In this document: positions 1 to 11,927 of the stretch, one piece after another
How the letters are laid out: each line of letters starts with the position of its first letter
Numbering within the stretch: position 1 is the stretch's first letter
DNA from: Cardiocondyla obscurior
Taxonomy: Eukaryota > Arthropoda > Insecta > Hymenoptera > Formicidae
DNA length: 64,000 nucleotides
NCBI RefSeq assembly: GCF_019399895.1
Contig: NC_091880.1
Coordinates: forward strand, 4,092,001-4,156,000
Direction of reading: 5' to 3'
Notes under the pieces: generated by a model
Told to the model about the DNA's origin: nothing
What the model saw: only the letters and a program-made list of their open reading frames with translations
The model's database searches: none
Position numbers and translations under genes: made by a program

Positions 1-29
1 AGTCCAGCTCGCGATAGAACTTGCTACGC

Positions 30-37
30 ACTCAGTG
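30..37 (+). promoter_or_regulatory. Arthropod-type initiator (candidate TSS)
   Basis: The octamer ACTCAGTG contains TCAGT, the core of the arthropod initiator, with the presumed +1 A at 34. A second match, CACTCAGCAC, lies near 170. No TATA box is seen in the 30 bases available upstream, and AGACG at 66-70 is about five bases too far downstream for a well-placed DPE. The GC-rich exon that follows and its strong donor at 836 make a promoter at the window edge plausible. The true start could also lie left of the window. Confidence 0.3.
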
Positions 38-835
38 TTTACATCGACACACAACGGCACGAACGAGACGATGTTTATCGAGTCATTAATTGTCCTAGTC
101 TCTCCGTGCACGCCAGCGAAACGCGAAAAGACAATACGAGAGGACGAGTTCATTCTTGGATCACGATTCGACACTCAGCACTTTTCGCCAAACGATCGAG
201 AGCGTGTCGCGTCTCCTACTGTCCGGCCTTGAGCGACACGCGACGAACAACGAGAAACAATTCGCGACTGCTTTTGTTTTTCGTGCGGAGTGATGCTGCG
301 GCGTTGCTCGCCGGGTATAACTTACGTACCGGTGACCCCCCCGCTCGTCCTCGGGTGCCCGTTCGTCACGTCGAGCGACAAGATCGCCGCACACGCCGAC
401 AGCCGTGTTGACTCTGTTGTACTCGGGGTCACGCGCGTCGTCGAACGTCGAACTGGTCGAACGCCGTCAAACACTGGCTGGTCCGCGGCAGAAAAAAAGA
501 CGCGAGATCGCAACGGACTCGCCATTAATCCGGCGACCGAGAGTCAAACTCGCCGGCAACTTCACGGAAGCAAGTACGTCGGCGGTCGTGTCGGCGTCAA
601 CGATGCCGGTGGCGCCATCTGACGGATCTGAGGAGAACTACGTACATCCACCATGTTGCGTCGAGGTACCGAGTTACTTCAAACGAATTCGTTGGACCGC
701 GAGAGGTGTTCGTCCCGGAATTGATGTCGACGATTGATCCTCCCCCTCGCCTGGACCAGCACCCGAAGGCCGCCGCTCGCCGTTTACACCGATCGTGGTC
801 AATTCTGTCTGTCGACTGGACGAGGCACAGCTGCG
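34..835 (+). other. Candidate first exon (5' UTR) of a plus-strand gene
   Basis: About 800 bases of GC- and CpG-rich sequence end at GCTGCG|GTAAGTAGC, a near-consensus splice donor at 836. Several short ATG-started frames overlap within it, but none resembles a known protein. The two frames that stay open through the donor into the exon at 12756 have no ATG after their last stop. I therefore read it as a non-coding leader with upstream ORFs, typical of a regulated developmental or neuronal gene with long introns. A CTCF-like motif (608-622) lies inside. The start is placed at the initiator and is uncertain. An alternative is a long non-coding RNA first exon. Confidence 0.42.
608..622 (-). promoter_or_regulatory. 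CTCF-like binding motif in the leader exon
   Basis: Read on the minus strand the site gives CAGATGGCGCC, which fits the CTCF core YAGRKGGCRSY at every core position; the flanking bases fit less well. CTCF is conserved in insects and often sits near promoters and domain borders. This is a sequence match only, and one short motif in 64 kb can arise by chance. Confidence 0.25.
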
Positions 836-1974
836 GTAAGTAGCGATTATCCTCTTACAATGTTAGATCGCGACCCGGTGCTCGTTCGACGACAACGGCT
901 CGCTCAACGACAACGGCTCGTTCCCCGAGTCTATCTCGAGCTTTACTTATCGTCGCATAAATCATTGTCCGGGCACTTAGAACGTTGCCAGCGTCACTAC
1001 AACCATAGTCTTGCTCACCTTTTAACTAAATTTTATCGAACAATATATTATATTTGATCGACTATTACAATTCATATATATAGCTCATACGATCAAGCGG
1101 GATGGCCAGCGTCTCGCGACAAGATTCCGTTAATTCTAACGAGAGTTCGAGGCCGTCGTTAATCCATATTGAGATTGGGGGCTTTCGTTGCATTTGACGA
1201 AGCGCGAGATATTCGGAGCGACAAAGGCGCTCCGCTTTGTGTCACAACCGCGCGCCTCGGGATTCTTCAAAATTATAACTTCGATAGTTCGATGGGCAAC
1301 CGGGATAAATTTCTCGAACGACGATGAGTTGCCGGAGCTTTTTAAAACGCGGCCCTCGGAGGCAGCTGCGAGCGGCTTAACGTTTCCGAATAATGTCTTG
1401 GAGCCGATAGAAAATCGGCGGGCGGGTCATTAGGAGCCGAGGCGCGAACTACGTTTCTCCCGGATAAATATTTGAAGCGTCCGCCTGACGATCTTGAGAG
1501 GTTCATTACAGAGGATTACACGACTCATATCGGCGACTTAGAATTCACCTTTCGCGCCGGAAGACGCGATCACAGTCTTTGCAGACTGATTCAAATGCGG
1601 CAAATTAGTTCGCTCTCGTCCTGCCGCTTTCAATCCTCTCCCTTTCCCCCCCTAACCTTCCCTCCCTCGCTCTCCCGTTCTCGTAATCGTAGCCTTCTTC
1701 CGCGTCTTCCGACTTAATTTCCGGTTTTCCCCGCGATCATTTAAAGTTCCTCGCGTTTAAGCCGAATACTCAGAAGTTTCGCCGTAAATGACGCCGGTAT
1801 TACGCGGAATAAATGATCGCATGCTAATAAGGAAAAAAAGTAGCGGACGTTAACTAAAAGAAGCGTGAATGGCGAACCGGGATCTCTCGAGTAAATAGCG
1901 AAAAATAAACAACGTCGTTATTTAGGAAGAAATAACGAGAGAATCGCGTTCTTTTCCACGCCGAGAATTGGCGA

Positions 1975-2014
1975 CTCTTTTTTTTTTTTTTCTTTCTCTC
2001 TCTCTTTTTTTTTT
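1975..2014 (+). repeat. T/CT pyrimidine microsatellite
   Basis: A 40-base pure pyrimidine run: a T run, then a TCTTTCTCTCTCTC core, then a T run. It is a simple low-complexity tract with no exon visible after it. Confidence 0.85.
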
Positions 2015-4521
2015 CATTAATAACGCAAGACGCGAAGGAAATCGTGGAAAGCGGAGACGCGCTTTAGGAAGTATAGAGACGGCGTTATCGAGAACTTCCG
2101 CCGTCACGATATTGCGAGCAACCTTTCTCATTTGCCGAGACGTTGATGTCGCGCTCGACGTAGGAAATGCACGAACGTATTGTTGTATTGTGTGTACGTG
2201 GGCTCGAATTCGGCTCGGTTAAAATTAGCATCCCGGGACGCTATAGGACAACGCCGTCAGGGTAATGGGCGTTTAAGGCTTAATGTATGCATTGAAAACT
2301 ATTAGGTATTCAAATACTCGGATTGCATTACGCTCCGCACTATAATACCTGACTTCCTCCGGTGGCCGCCGCCGGCGAAATTGCCACTATTATTCTTATT
2401 ATATTTTATTTATTAGCCACGCCGGCCTTAATCCACCTTAATGGCATCGGCGCGAGTCGAGCTGCATCGTCCCACGAACAAAAGACGCGCCCTTTTACAG
2501 TTTATATGTATCCCTCTCTCCCATTTCTTTGGCTCCCTTTTTTTTTCTTTGGCACAGCGAGTTTGTCGCGAAATTGAAAATCGGTTGCTCGAGTACATTA
2601 ATTAGTTTGATAAAAAAAAAAATATATATTATAAATAACACGTCCTTCTTTTATTGAATAATTTTTGCACTCGAAATAAATGTATTTGAATAAATTTGAA
2701 ATCACGATCGTGAATCCGCGTGCTTGTTTTTCTTCGAGCCAACCGCGCGCGGGTATAATAATTCGAGATCCGATCCGCGAAAGGTGCAACGAAATCAATC
2801 CCGCAATTTCGCTGTAAATGCGTTCAATTAACGCGACCAGCGGGAGCACCGCGCTACCGTCAATACGAAGGTCTTCGATTTTTACGGTGCCCTTTGATGC
2901 GAGCAGGTTCAATTCGATTCGCCGTTACAAAACTCGTTACATGACGGCCGCTGTACCGAGACTTCTTACAAGACAGTGGCCGTGCTCGATGGCGAAGAAG
3001 GCGTTTCGCTTCATTAGCGATAAGCCCTTTTTCCTCTTCATCGCCGTTCCGACGAGTTTTTCTGTACCGCGCGTTTTTGACTCGCCCGCCTCATGACTTT
3101 ATGGGCTTATATGCGCATTCCTTGTTGATCGCTCGAAACCAGGTGCGGTATTATCATTAAGGATAAATCACTCCCGCAGATGCAGCCTCGTACATGCTCA
3201 ATGTATGCGATAAAGTTAACTTATTGGGCGTCAGAGTATTTTCGCCGTGTTGTATTAAGTCGCACACCTCGATTCGCCAAAAAATTGAATGTTTCTTTAT
3301 TGTTAAATTACGTCGAGAAAGTAAGCTAGTTCTTTAAATTAATTCGAAATTGCTACACCTTAGCGTGAATTTCATACTTTAAATACTTTGTCTCGGCTTT
3401 TTGTTTTATTTTTTTTTATTAGCGAAAGCGTAGAATAATAATAGAAAAAAAAATGTGTAAAAATTAAATAATTCATGTACGATATTCTTTTGTACAAAAT
3501 TTTGCCGCGATGACAATACTCAGTCCCTCGTGTTTCAAAAGACTTGCCTTCCACTTCGTCTCGTTTATTCAAAGCGCTTAAAGGAAACGCCGACTAGCAT
3601 ACCGAGAGATCTCGCAATCGAGAAAGTTTGTTTGTCCTCGAATTAATTACGCAAATCTTCGCGGAAGGGTACCATTCCAAAGAAATCTCGTGACATCGGG
3701 TCGGATCCTTTACCTTCGGCGTACCCTTGGCACTCGCCGCTGACTTAATTAATTGCAGACCTGGATATCTTAGCGGTTCTAATACTAAAAAAAAAATTTT
3801 TTTAAGCTAATGATAAACCAGTCGCGGTCTTAATATAATTACATAGTAGTAAACTGTTGAAATAGAAGCAAGTATCAATTACTACAGGAACGTTATTTAT
3901 ATGTATTAATTTGAAATATGATTAAGAGCACAGTTATTACTTTTATGGGTCTTATTTTCTAATTAGATTTGTCAAATCTTTTGCGTGTTAATGCTATTTT
4001 AACACAACGTCACTAATAAACTGTACCATTTACGATCGCGCTTGCAAACGCGTAGCAGCCGTGATTTGTAGACAAATCGTTCTGATCGGGGAACCACATC
4101 TAACAAAGGACCGCGACACAAGGACGAGGATCCCTTCACCCTTTCCTCCCATCTTCCGGAGAAACGTATCGAAAGGTTTAGTAACAAACGGGATCCCGGT
4201 CGGGTCGGCAATTAATTTCGCGCGAATTCGGCGAACGAGTTCTGCGGGATTCGTGTCTGGGAGGGATTCCCGAAACCGAGAGCCTCGGATACCGGACCCG
4301 GACGCTCTTTTCTGGGATAGCCGCTCTTTTCCGCCCGACGCCGCTCTAATTAATAACGGATCGGCGCCTCAACCCTCCCCCCGGCCGGATACGGCGCGGT
4401 CAGAAACGAGCGAACAAACGAACGATCGACCGACCGTTTGGGTCCGATTTAAATTGAACCGTTCGAAACAAAGGGGGCGGCCGAGAAAGCACGCGAAATT
4501 AAACAACCTGCAATATCTCAA

Positions 4522-4547
4522 GGGGAGGGGGGGAGGAGAAGGGGGGG
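4522..4547 (+). other. G-rich tract with quadruplex potential
   Basis: Runs of 4, 7 and 7 guanines are separated by A and AGGAGAA. Splitting a seven-G run supplies the fourth tract of a canonical quadruplex. The tract sits inside a CpG-rich block and its function is unknown. Confidence 0.6.
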
Positions 4548-7500
4548 ACGCCCGCACGAGCCACCCCACAAAGGCACGTTCACACCCGATTAGGCGCACA
4601 CCGTCCACACACCCGGCAGCGCGCGAGAGGGAGGACGCTTGTCGAATGTGCCGGTATAACGGAGGAATGTCTAATAACGAACGTGCCTCCTGCGCGTAGC
4701 CACTTGAAGTATCGAAAGACGGGGAGATACGGACGAAAGTACGAAAGCGAGCTGCAAATGCGCTCACGTCGTTTATGCCGAGGCCAACGTGTAATTGCAA
4801 CAGTTATTCTTCGCGTCGTTCCGACTTTTTCAAATAATTACAGCTTCGCGGCGCATCCAAATGTAATATGAATACGTATTTTCTGTATTTTCCATAATGG
4901 ACGCGACGTAATTCGCAATTAATTTCGTATCCCTTATCGCGATTTATCAATTAAATTACACAAGATTTTAGCCGCGCATTAATGATTTCACGATCTCACA
5001 AAGGTGCGAAAATGTGTAGCGCGAGAAATAAGCGGTTGTCGAATGCAATATTCATTGAGAAAAAAGAAAAAAATTTTAATAGGCGGTACCGTGTGAGAAT
5101 TGACAAGAGATTTCTTTTATGTTGTCGACCCGAAACGATATCTAAGAAATGGAAGGATAACGGAAACGTATACAGGATGTAGGCAATTATACTGTTTAAT
5201 GATAGTATCATGGCAAACATATCCGTTATGGTACACTCGTTATTTTGGTAATTACTACTTAATTCCATCTACTATTGTTCGGGATACCGTGGCTAGCCGC
5301 CTTTCACCGAAGCGTGCACAAGTTCATTGGACTTTAATATAATTGGTGGCTTAAAGATTCGTTGATTTTGATTGACAAATCACGGAATGGCTAGCACGCA
5401 GAACGAATGAAGTTCCACGCACCTCGTTACAATTACTTGAATTCTTTGTTTCGCCACAAAAATTGCGATATAAAATTTCTTTTTATAATAATTATAATAA
5501 ATATGAATTTTGCGCGACCGGAATATTGATGTTAAAAATTAAATGCGCGCTTATCCTTCGAAAATAATCCATTGATCCAAGAGTTATGGTTAACTTGGTA
5601 ATTAATCCGGAAATATAATTCCCTCCCTTTTCCCCTGTTGCTTTATACGAAGAAAGTTGCGTCGTCGAAAGTGAGGGTAAGGAAACGAGGGTTGACGGCT
5701 AAAAGGTAGCGGGGTATGATTCTGCGGGCGTGGAGTTTTTAATCCAGTGAGCTATCCCTCGTGTAATCGTTCCGTTTTTAAATTAAAGAAATAAAGGAAG
5801 GAAGGATCCTTTGGCGTTAAAAGCAGGACTCGGGGTAGTGGCGGAACTCATTTGCACTTAAAAAAATGACGAGCCATAAAACTAACGCCTGAACGTGAAG
5901 AATTAACGGCGAGGAGAGAAAAGGAGGAAACGGAAAGAGAGCGATGCGAAAGGGAACAAGGGAGGAGCGGCGGGATCTTAACAGTGAGAAAACCATTAAC
6001 AAATGAACGCGTACTTTATCGGGCGGAAGTGATTTTGATTCGTTGACTCGCTACTCCATCTCGTTTAAATTTTAACATAGCGACCGGCAGTTTCTTTAAT
6101 TGGATTTTTAATTGGGACGATTCGCGCTACATTAATCCTTCGCCCCCGCGAATCCACCCTGTGTTTATTGTTATTATTATTCCTTACAACCCCTCCGTTC
6201 TTTACCTCCTCCGTCTTCCTCTCGCGTAGGTTCTCATTAGACGCTGTATTTTTCACCGCTGATTACGTTTGCGGTTACCGCGGCTCTCTCGTCTTTCTCG
6301 CGGCCAATTCTCTTCCGCGGTTTACGGGCGCGCGTTAAACTGTTCAACATTTTTATTTTTTTTTTTCGCCGGAGCTTAATAACTTACAAGTTTCTCATTT
6401 CTTGCCATCCTCATCCCTCATAATGTATACACGGTTTCTTCGATAAATGTGCAATTGAAAATAGAAATTGATAAAAAAATAAAAAAAATAAAAAAAAAAT
6501 TTTCTTTTAATGTAGAAGATAAATCTATTTAAAAAATAATGAACAAATTCTCTTTGATAGTTTATTCCGCGAAAGAGAGGAAAAGAGAGACGCGCCGTGT
6601 CTTCGTATCGCGATTGTGTCACGCAATTGCAGAACGGGACATCGTGTAGAGAATTGGAACGAAAGGATTAACGGCGTGACGAATATCACGGGCGTGTAAC
6701 TCGAGTCCCTTCACCCCTTTCCGTAACATCGTCGGCGCATCGACGGTAGTAATAATCGCAATAATCACAATCGCGCCCGGGTCTCAGCCAATTTGAATAT
6801 GAATCCGAGTGCGAACAATGTCATCGCGCGAAGTGCGGGGGTGGACCTGGTGGGCAGGGGGAGGTTTATACGTGCCGTATCTCCCCCACGGATCGGGTTC
6901 CTGCCCGGTACTTGCTAACTGTCCCGGACTGTTAGTTAGTTAACTGGCTCGCCAGGGTGACAGTCACGTACCGGCGAGGGCATTCGAATCCGGAACTCTC
7001 ATCAAAATCAGCGTTCGCTACGTTTAACCCGATAATTAAACTCGCTGCGTCCCGCCGGTCCCGGCCGAAGTCCTGCCCTCCTTCCGTTCTAGCTGCTGCT
7101 TTTCCCCTTTGTCCGCCCGACACTTCTCGTTGAGGGAAATCGCGCGGTCTGAAATTTGCATTCGTGCATTTTATTCGCGCCACTGGGCGAGCCGGCTCTC
7201 TCACGCCTCTAATTCGGATTACACGTAAGACATTTGCGCATTGAATGTAATCTGTCATGCAGGGAAATAGGGTAGTAAAAGACTGGTATGAGAAATGCAG
7301 ATGTGAACACGTTATTTAGTGCGTCAGGCAATTTAAGTTACTTCTTATTTTCGATGATAGATAGGAACGTGATTAAAGAAAATTCTGAATTAAAAAAATA
7401 TATTACAAAAAATTGACTTTAAGAATAAATTTAATATTTGGAATTGCTGTTTAATTCAATAATTTAGATAAAATGTTAAACGTAGTTTTATTATTATTAT

Positions 7501-7836
7501 TTTTTTTTTTACTGATATGAGAGCGTACAAGTATTTTGTCTCTTGCGTACGCGCGTTTTGGTATTAACTAACGAGAAATTTTGCACGTCGCGAATAAGCA
7601 GCGTGTCGTCTCGAAACGATTCGCGCCCGCTCTGCCGCTCGCGTGGTAACACGTATAGAGGATATCCTTTCGGTCGCAGGACGAAGCCCGTTATGGTAGG
7701 TAGTAAGACTAGATCCCATAAAAGGGTCGCGTGGCAGAGAAACATTCGCGAATTGGATGGTTAGGCATCGCTAGGCAATGGCGATAGTGGTGACTGGCCC
7801 CAACAATTACGTCGGAATAAAAGCAAATAAAATCCA

Positions 7837-7848
7837 CCCCCCCCCCCC
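7837..7848 (+). repeat. C12 homopolymer
   Basis: Twelve uninterrupted cytosines, followed by TCCC. This is unusual next to the A/T homopolymers that dominate the window, and it is prone to assembly error. Confidence 0.85.
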
Positions 7849-8198
7849 TCCCTTGCTCGTCCCGTTAAGGGAAGTCCTGGATGAAGGCAGTCTGGCGGGA
7901 AGGCGACGGCCCGATGAAGGGAGGGCGGGCTAAAAACAAGACTAGACCAAAATAATGGTTAGATCCGTCATCGGAGATAGTTGCCAGGGGTAATGGAAAA
8001 GGAACCGTTTAAAAATAGGACTTTAGGCGGCCGACTCGTTCGCGATTCCGTGACTGCCTCCGTTATGCCGGGATTTACGTGCTTTATATGCACGGTTCTT
8101 ACGTGTGTACCCTTACGCGAAATTGAGCGAGGAATTCTCTATATCCCTGAGCCTCCTGCCCTGGTTCCCTATGCGCGTCTCCGTCCGACTCTTTTCAG

Positions 8199-8260
8199 CG
8201 GAATACGAGTAATTGCTCGCGGGATACGCGTCGTCCTTGTGCGCGATACGTCTACGATTT
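8199..8260 (+). other. Candidate 62-nt internal exon
   Basis: A pyrimidine-rich stretch ends in CGACTCTTTTCAG at 8198, and 62 bases later comes TTT|GTAAGTCTA, a strong donor core. Two of three frames are open; one reads RNTSNCSRDTRRPCARYVYD and the other GIRVIARGIRVVLVRDTST. Neither resembles a known protein. The donor lies in a perfect hairpin (8261-8280) that could hide it from U1. Acceptor-donor pairs at this spacing also arise by chance in 64 kb, so this is only a candidate. Confidence 0.22.
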
Positions 8261-8280
8261 GTAAGTCTAATCAGACTTAC
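8261..8280. other. Perfect hairpin carrying GTAAGT on both strands
   Basis: Arms GTAAGTCT and AGACTTAC surround the loop AATC, giving an 8-bp perfect stem. Because of the symmetry the splice-donor hexamer GTAAGT is present on both strands, at 8261 on plus and 8280 on minus. In a transcript the 5' splice site would be fully paired. Confidence 0.7.
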
Positions 8281-11200
8281 GTTGGTCGCTCCCCGTATTT
8301 CCGCAAGGACATGTCAACGCCGGAGTCCCTGTGCCGCTGGCACGAGGAAAGACTCGCGATATATCTTCGTCGTTAGGAAACCGTCGCGAGAAGAGAGCGG
8401 GGGGGTACACCTCGCAATTACTTTGAAAGCTAATACTCCCTCTCAACAGAAAAAGAAAGATGTTTATATATCTTGCTTTTTTAAGATAACTTATGCACAT
8501 TTATTCCGCGCTTGCATCTTTATACGAATTTAAAATGGAGCTGATATCTCGTATAAAACTAGTTGGAATTGAAAATTTGTTTGCAGGGATTCGTTTTGTT
8601 AAAGCATACTTTATTACGCGAAATAATAATCAGTTAATACGTATAAAAATAACAGTTGGCTATTAAACGATGTAAAATTTATTTGAAAATCGAGTTAAAC
8701 TTATTATTTTTATGTATATTATATAATGCTGATAAGAATTTATCAATAATTAACGTTACTTAAATTCCTCGTCGTACTTGCAAGAAAACAATTCTGGAGA
8801 ACGATAAAGATTGAAATCGCGGAGTAACACTCGGCTACATCTGTTGGAAAAAGCGAGAACTAGCTAGTGTCCAGCATCCCTTCGGTCCAGCTAATCGGGG
8901 GCTGTTCAATGTGGAATACCGCTCTTTTACGTTTCACCGTTTTTTTTTTTCTCTCGTTTTCGAAGAAATCGAGCGCCTCGCAATAGTACGCACAGAGGGA
9001 TGTGATGGGGAAAGGAACGAGGCGTAGGCGAGGCAACAGGGGGAAAGGAGGGTTTAGATACAGAATATAGCTAACACAGCGAAGGCTAGTTAGTATGCAT
9101 AGTGCGGGAGTTGGCCGGGAATGAAACGTCAACCCGAGACTCGTCATGCCAGCCTCGTGCTTTCGTCCTTTCCAACGACTTTCGTCTCCACGATTTCCCT
9201 CCCCTCCCGCCCACTCTGCTCGATCCCCGCCAACTCACTACCACTGCGGTCTTTACGTCCACGACGGTATTTGTGTTCTCCGGAAACATCAGAATTCATT
9301 CTGTTTTCCTGTTGGCATCGCGACAAAAAAAAGCGCGATGAGAAAAATCGTCGTAAAACACACTCTCAAACATGTAATTTAATTTTCATTGACATATTAA
9401 TTTAATGAAGTATATATTGATTGTAAAAATTATATTTTTAAATTTAAATTTGAAGTAAAGTCTTTTTTAGTTCTTTGTTAAAATTATAAATAATATGAGA
9501 AAAAACGACTATGGAGTAAAAAAATCATATATACGTTAATTAATGTTATTTTACGCTATTAATATCGCACTTTAGGTATGAATATCAACTGTTGTTGAGA
9601 TCGGGATCATGTATAAAAAGAGTAATCGAAGCAATTTCAAAAGAGATTCCCGTCAATCGCGAAAGGGTTGAAAGGCAGGAGAAGAGGGTTCTGTGATCAC
9701 TTGGTAGGATCAGCATTACGTTAGTACGCCAATTAAGGGCGGGCGCGGAGTGAGAATGGCCTGCGGGCCCGAAAGGGTTGAGGAATATCATGATCTGGAA
9801 TCCTGGGTCGAGTCTCACACATCAGAGGGTAGTATCGCTCGAGTTAGTTGGTTAACAATGCTAATAATATCCAAGTGAGACTGCCAGAAACGGAGAAGTG
9901 AGCCCTTTATACTCGATCTGTTGCAGTGCCGCTCAGCTTAGCGAACTTATCAGTATTAAAAGTTAATCTTGAACAGTAATATTTATTATTAAAAGTTATT
10001 TTTCATGCTTTAAGAGATTTCGCAAAAAATTAATTATTTGTTTAATCAAGTGCTTGAATATTTTATTTTTATTTTTCTGTATCTCTTTCTTTGCTATTTA
10101 AGTATTCATACCGATTAATTATCAAGTACTCCAACAAAGTGATATGAGCGTTGCTGACGCGGTTCTGCTTTTGATTGCCCTGTCTAGTTGAGTCAAAGGC
10201 CACGGTAACTTTAGGAGCTTCCGGCGAGACTTTCCGAGAGGGGCTGATTCTCTGGGGCCAATTAAACCTCATTCATACGAGGCTAATTATCATCCCCGCG
10301 GGTCATGCTCGACTACGCGAACGCGCATGTATCGCGCCTAATTCGGCCAATCGACGTCCAACGGCGGGTCGTTAGCCGCTTGTTTCGAATATAATGGTGC
10401 GTTACTATCGTACATGATTTCGCATAGTTCGAATCCATTGTGCAATCATGTGATTTCGTTACCCGTTTCGTTGGAAACCGAACATGTAGAATAATTTTCG
10501 GGAATAGTTCCATATAATTAAATCACACCGAACGAGATTTAAAAAAAAAAAAAAAAAAGAGAGAGAGAGAAAAAAAGAAATCTCTTTTAAACTTTTGAAC
10601 GTGATATAATAGTAACGCGATAACGTTGGGCATTATAAATTATGGTATTAATTTATAATTCAGATCTCGGGCGTGTTGAATTTCACTGGCTTCTTCGATC
10701 TATTCTTTCCTTAGCCTCGGCTGAGCTGAACGCCGCGATAACGTCAGTCGTGAAAAATTCTAAAAGAAGGTCCGCAATTTTCGCGGGGAATGGGATAATC
10801 TGCATAGAGACGATAATCCTCGTCCGTGGCCTCCTTTATGAATCACCGTGTAAGCCCGCGCGAAAGTGTGCTGCTCTTAAACGAGATTTCGAAGTACATC
10901 CGAGTGTCCGGTCGGACAGTCGTGGCTTGATCCAGCGGGATGAGCAGCAGGGGATGGATGAATCGAGGGAGCAGGTTACGGGGGCGAGGCGGGATAAGAT
11001 AAATTCAAATCCGGCACTCGGATGTCCCGAGTCGCAAATCACGTCCCACCGCTATATACATCGAGGATCATCCCTCTTCGACGCTGACCAACCCTCTTAC
11101 ACGGTTACACTCGCTACCTGTCATCCCTTTACTTATCCGATGTCCACCGCGACAGTGACGTGGCCGAGATTCGATTTCAAGAGACATACGCAATTCATCG

Positions 11201-11337
11201 TTCTATTACTTCGATCCGTAATACTGATTCGCGAAAAAATTATTTTCTGATTGTAGCTTATCCGCAACTTGAATATATATTTAATTGATTACTTCAATCA
11301 TTTTGCATTGTTATAATTACGATAGCCGCCACGATAA
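8281..11337. other. Gene-poor stretch, intron or intergenic
   Basis: An AT-rich segment (8.45-8.9 kb) is followed by a CpG block near 8.9-9.3 kb, AT-rich DNA at 9.35-10.15 kb, and a mixed block to 11.25 kb. The longest frame is 10642-11250 plus (202 codons). It reads without repeats, but I recognise no family in it and no splice or promoter support strong enough to call a gene. The A18/(GA)n microsatellite at 10541-10580 lies just upstream. Confidence 0.35.
10541..10580 (+). repeat. A18 plus (GA)n microsatellite
   Basis: Eighteen adenines are followed by six GA units and a further A-rich run. The GA run could also serve as a GAGA-factor site, but alone it is only a low-complexity tract. Confidence 0.85.
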
Positions 11338-11413
11338 ATGCCATATCTGACTTTCAGTCTTGTGCACGTAAAGGCAGGTAAAGCGCTAGCAGCGGCGACG
11401 GCGGCTAGCGTAC
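11338..11413 (+). repeat. Rearranged partial third copy of the 420-bp repeat
   Basis: ATGCCATATCTGACTTTCAG at 11338-11357 matches the start of the full repeats downstream (near 11595 and 12013) in direct orientation with a few changes. About 36 bases later, 11394-11412 is an exact 19-bp reverse complement of 11985-12003. A direct and an inverted match in 75 bases indicate a rearranged fragment of the same repeat. GTGAGT at 11414 and a possible acceptor ending at 11357 would define a 56-nt exon (11358-11413) open in one frame (LVHVKAGKALAAATAASV), but splice support is weak. Confidence 0.6.
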
Positions 11414-11732
11414 GTGAGTCTTCCTCTCTCCAACCCCTCCCTCGGCCACCGAGTATGGGAGTAGTAGTGGGGCGCGTATCCCCCTCAGTCCACGCCGACC
11501 GACGCTCCACGACACATCTACGCGCGTGCTTCATGTGAGATTCGACGCACACCACGCCAAGGTCATGTACACTAGCAGCCTTCGCCAAAGCACATGCCCA
11601 TACCTGACTTTCCGTATACACTTCTCTAGTGTGCCGATGCTTTGATATTAAATTACGAAGTAGTTTGCCTTTGTTGATACGATGACCTTACGACGAGTCG
11701 ACTCGGTATTGTAAAATTTAACGGAGACATTC

Positions 11733-11900
11733 ATGCTCTGTTTAGGTGATGCATCGAAGATGAGACTACTGTGTCGCCGTAGATATGATATAACCGAACC
11801 GCTATCGGTTCGTTGGACTTTTCGTCGGGTTTCTCGTTGGACTTTTCGTCGGGCCTTTCGTCGCGAGTGCCGTACGGTATCGCGCGGGTCGCAAGAGTAA
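11733..11900 (+). CDS. Small Arg-rich ORF in repeat copy 1 (hypothetical, 55 aa)
   Basis: ATG to TAA, 55 codons. The N-terminal part (MLCLGDASKMRLLCRRRYDI) is followed by TEPLSVRW and an Arg-rich tail built on TFRR/VSRW/TFRR/AFRR, encoded by the 12-bp minisatellite. The ORF in copy 2 has the same start context, frame and stop. All length differences between the copies are multiples of three, although most come from the 12-bp unit itself. Substitutions are not mainly synonymous. A 95-codon ATG frame also runs antisense (12018-11731). I recognise no family; a non-coding repeat is the simpler reading. Confidence 0.12.
   Translation: MLCLGDASKMRLLCRRRYDITEPLSVRWTFRRVSRWTFRRAFRRECRTVSRGSQE
11795..11812. 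other. Hairpin H1, copy 1
   Basis: Arms CGAACCG and CGGTTCG around the loop CTAT form a 7-bp perfect stem immediately before the minisatellite. The same hairpin is at 12217-12234 in copy 2. Confidence 0.8.
11813..11860 (+). repeat. 12-bp minisatellite, copy 1 (4 units)
   Basis: Four units of the form TYGGRCTTTTCG/TCGGGTTTCTCG. On plus the units read TFRR-like tetrapeptides, and on minus PDEK/SNEK-like tetrapeptides. The unit is a multiple of three, so copy-number change does not break either frame. Confidence 0.85.
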
Positions 11901-11909
11901 TTAATTGTA

Positions 11910-11927
11910 CGAACCGCAGCCGGTTCG
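11910..11927. other. Hairpin H2, copy 1
   Basis: The same 7-bp arms as H1 (CGAACCG and CGGTTCG), but with the loop CAGC. It closes the minisatellite module on the right, and the matching hairpin in copy 2 is at 12362-12379. Confidence 0.8.

Larger units (their letters stand above)
836..8198 (+). other. Intronic or intergenic stretch, no supported gene
   Basis: If the chain 34-835 to 12756-12795 is right, this is the first part of intron 1. It starts with an 18-bp direct repeat (ACGACAACGGCTCG at 889-902 and 907-920). It then alternates GC-rich CpG blocks (about 1.2-1.7, 4.1-4.7, 6.7-7.2 and 7.8-8.4 kb) with AT-rich DNA. Open frames of 60-212 codons occur on both strands in the GC-rich blocks, where stops are rare. 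They are Arg-, Ser- and Pro-rich, overlap each other antisense, and look like no known family. Confidence 0.4.

Noticed and set aside
2598..2912. 104-codon minus-strand frame with hydrophobic stretches
   Set aside because: Ends in AT-driven Tyr/Phe/Asn text; no splice or family evidence.
4061..4800. Overlapping 212- and 143-codon open frames on opposite strands
   Set aside because: Both are Arg/Pro/Ser-rich, lie in a GC-rich stop-poor block and mirror each other; no ATG context, splice site or family signal.
10427..10436. GTTCGAATCC, a tRNA B-box-like string
   Set aside because: The flanking bases do not form a T stem and there is no A box or acceptor stem.
10642..11250. 202-codon plus-strand frame
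   Set aside because: Long and non-repetitive, but no recognisable domain, no promoter, and single-frame length alone is weak in mixed-composition DNA.
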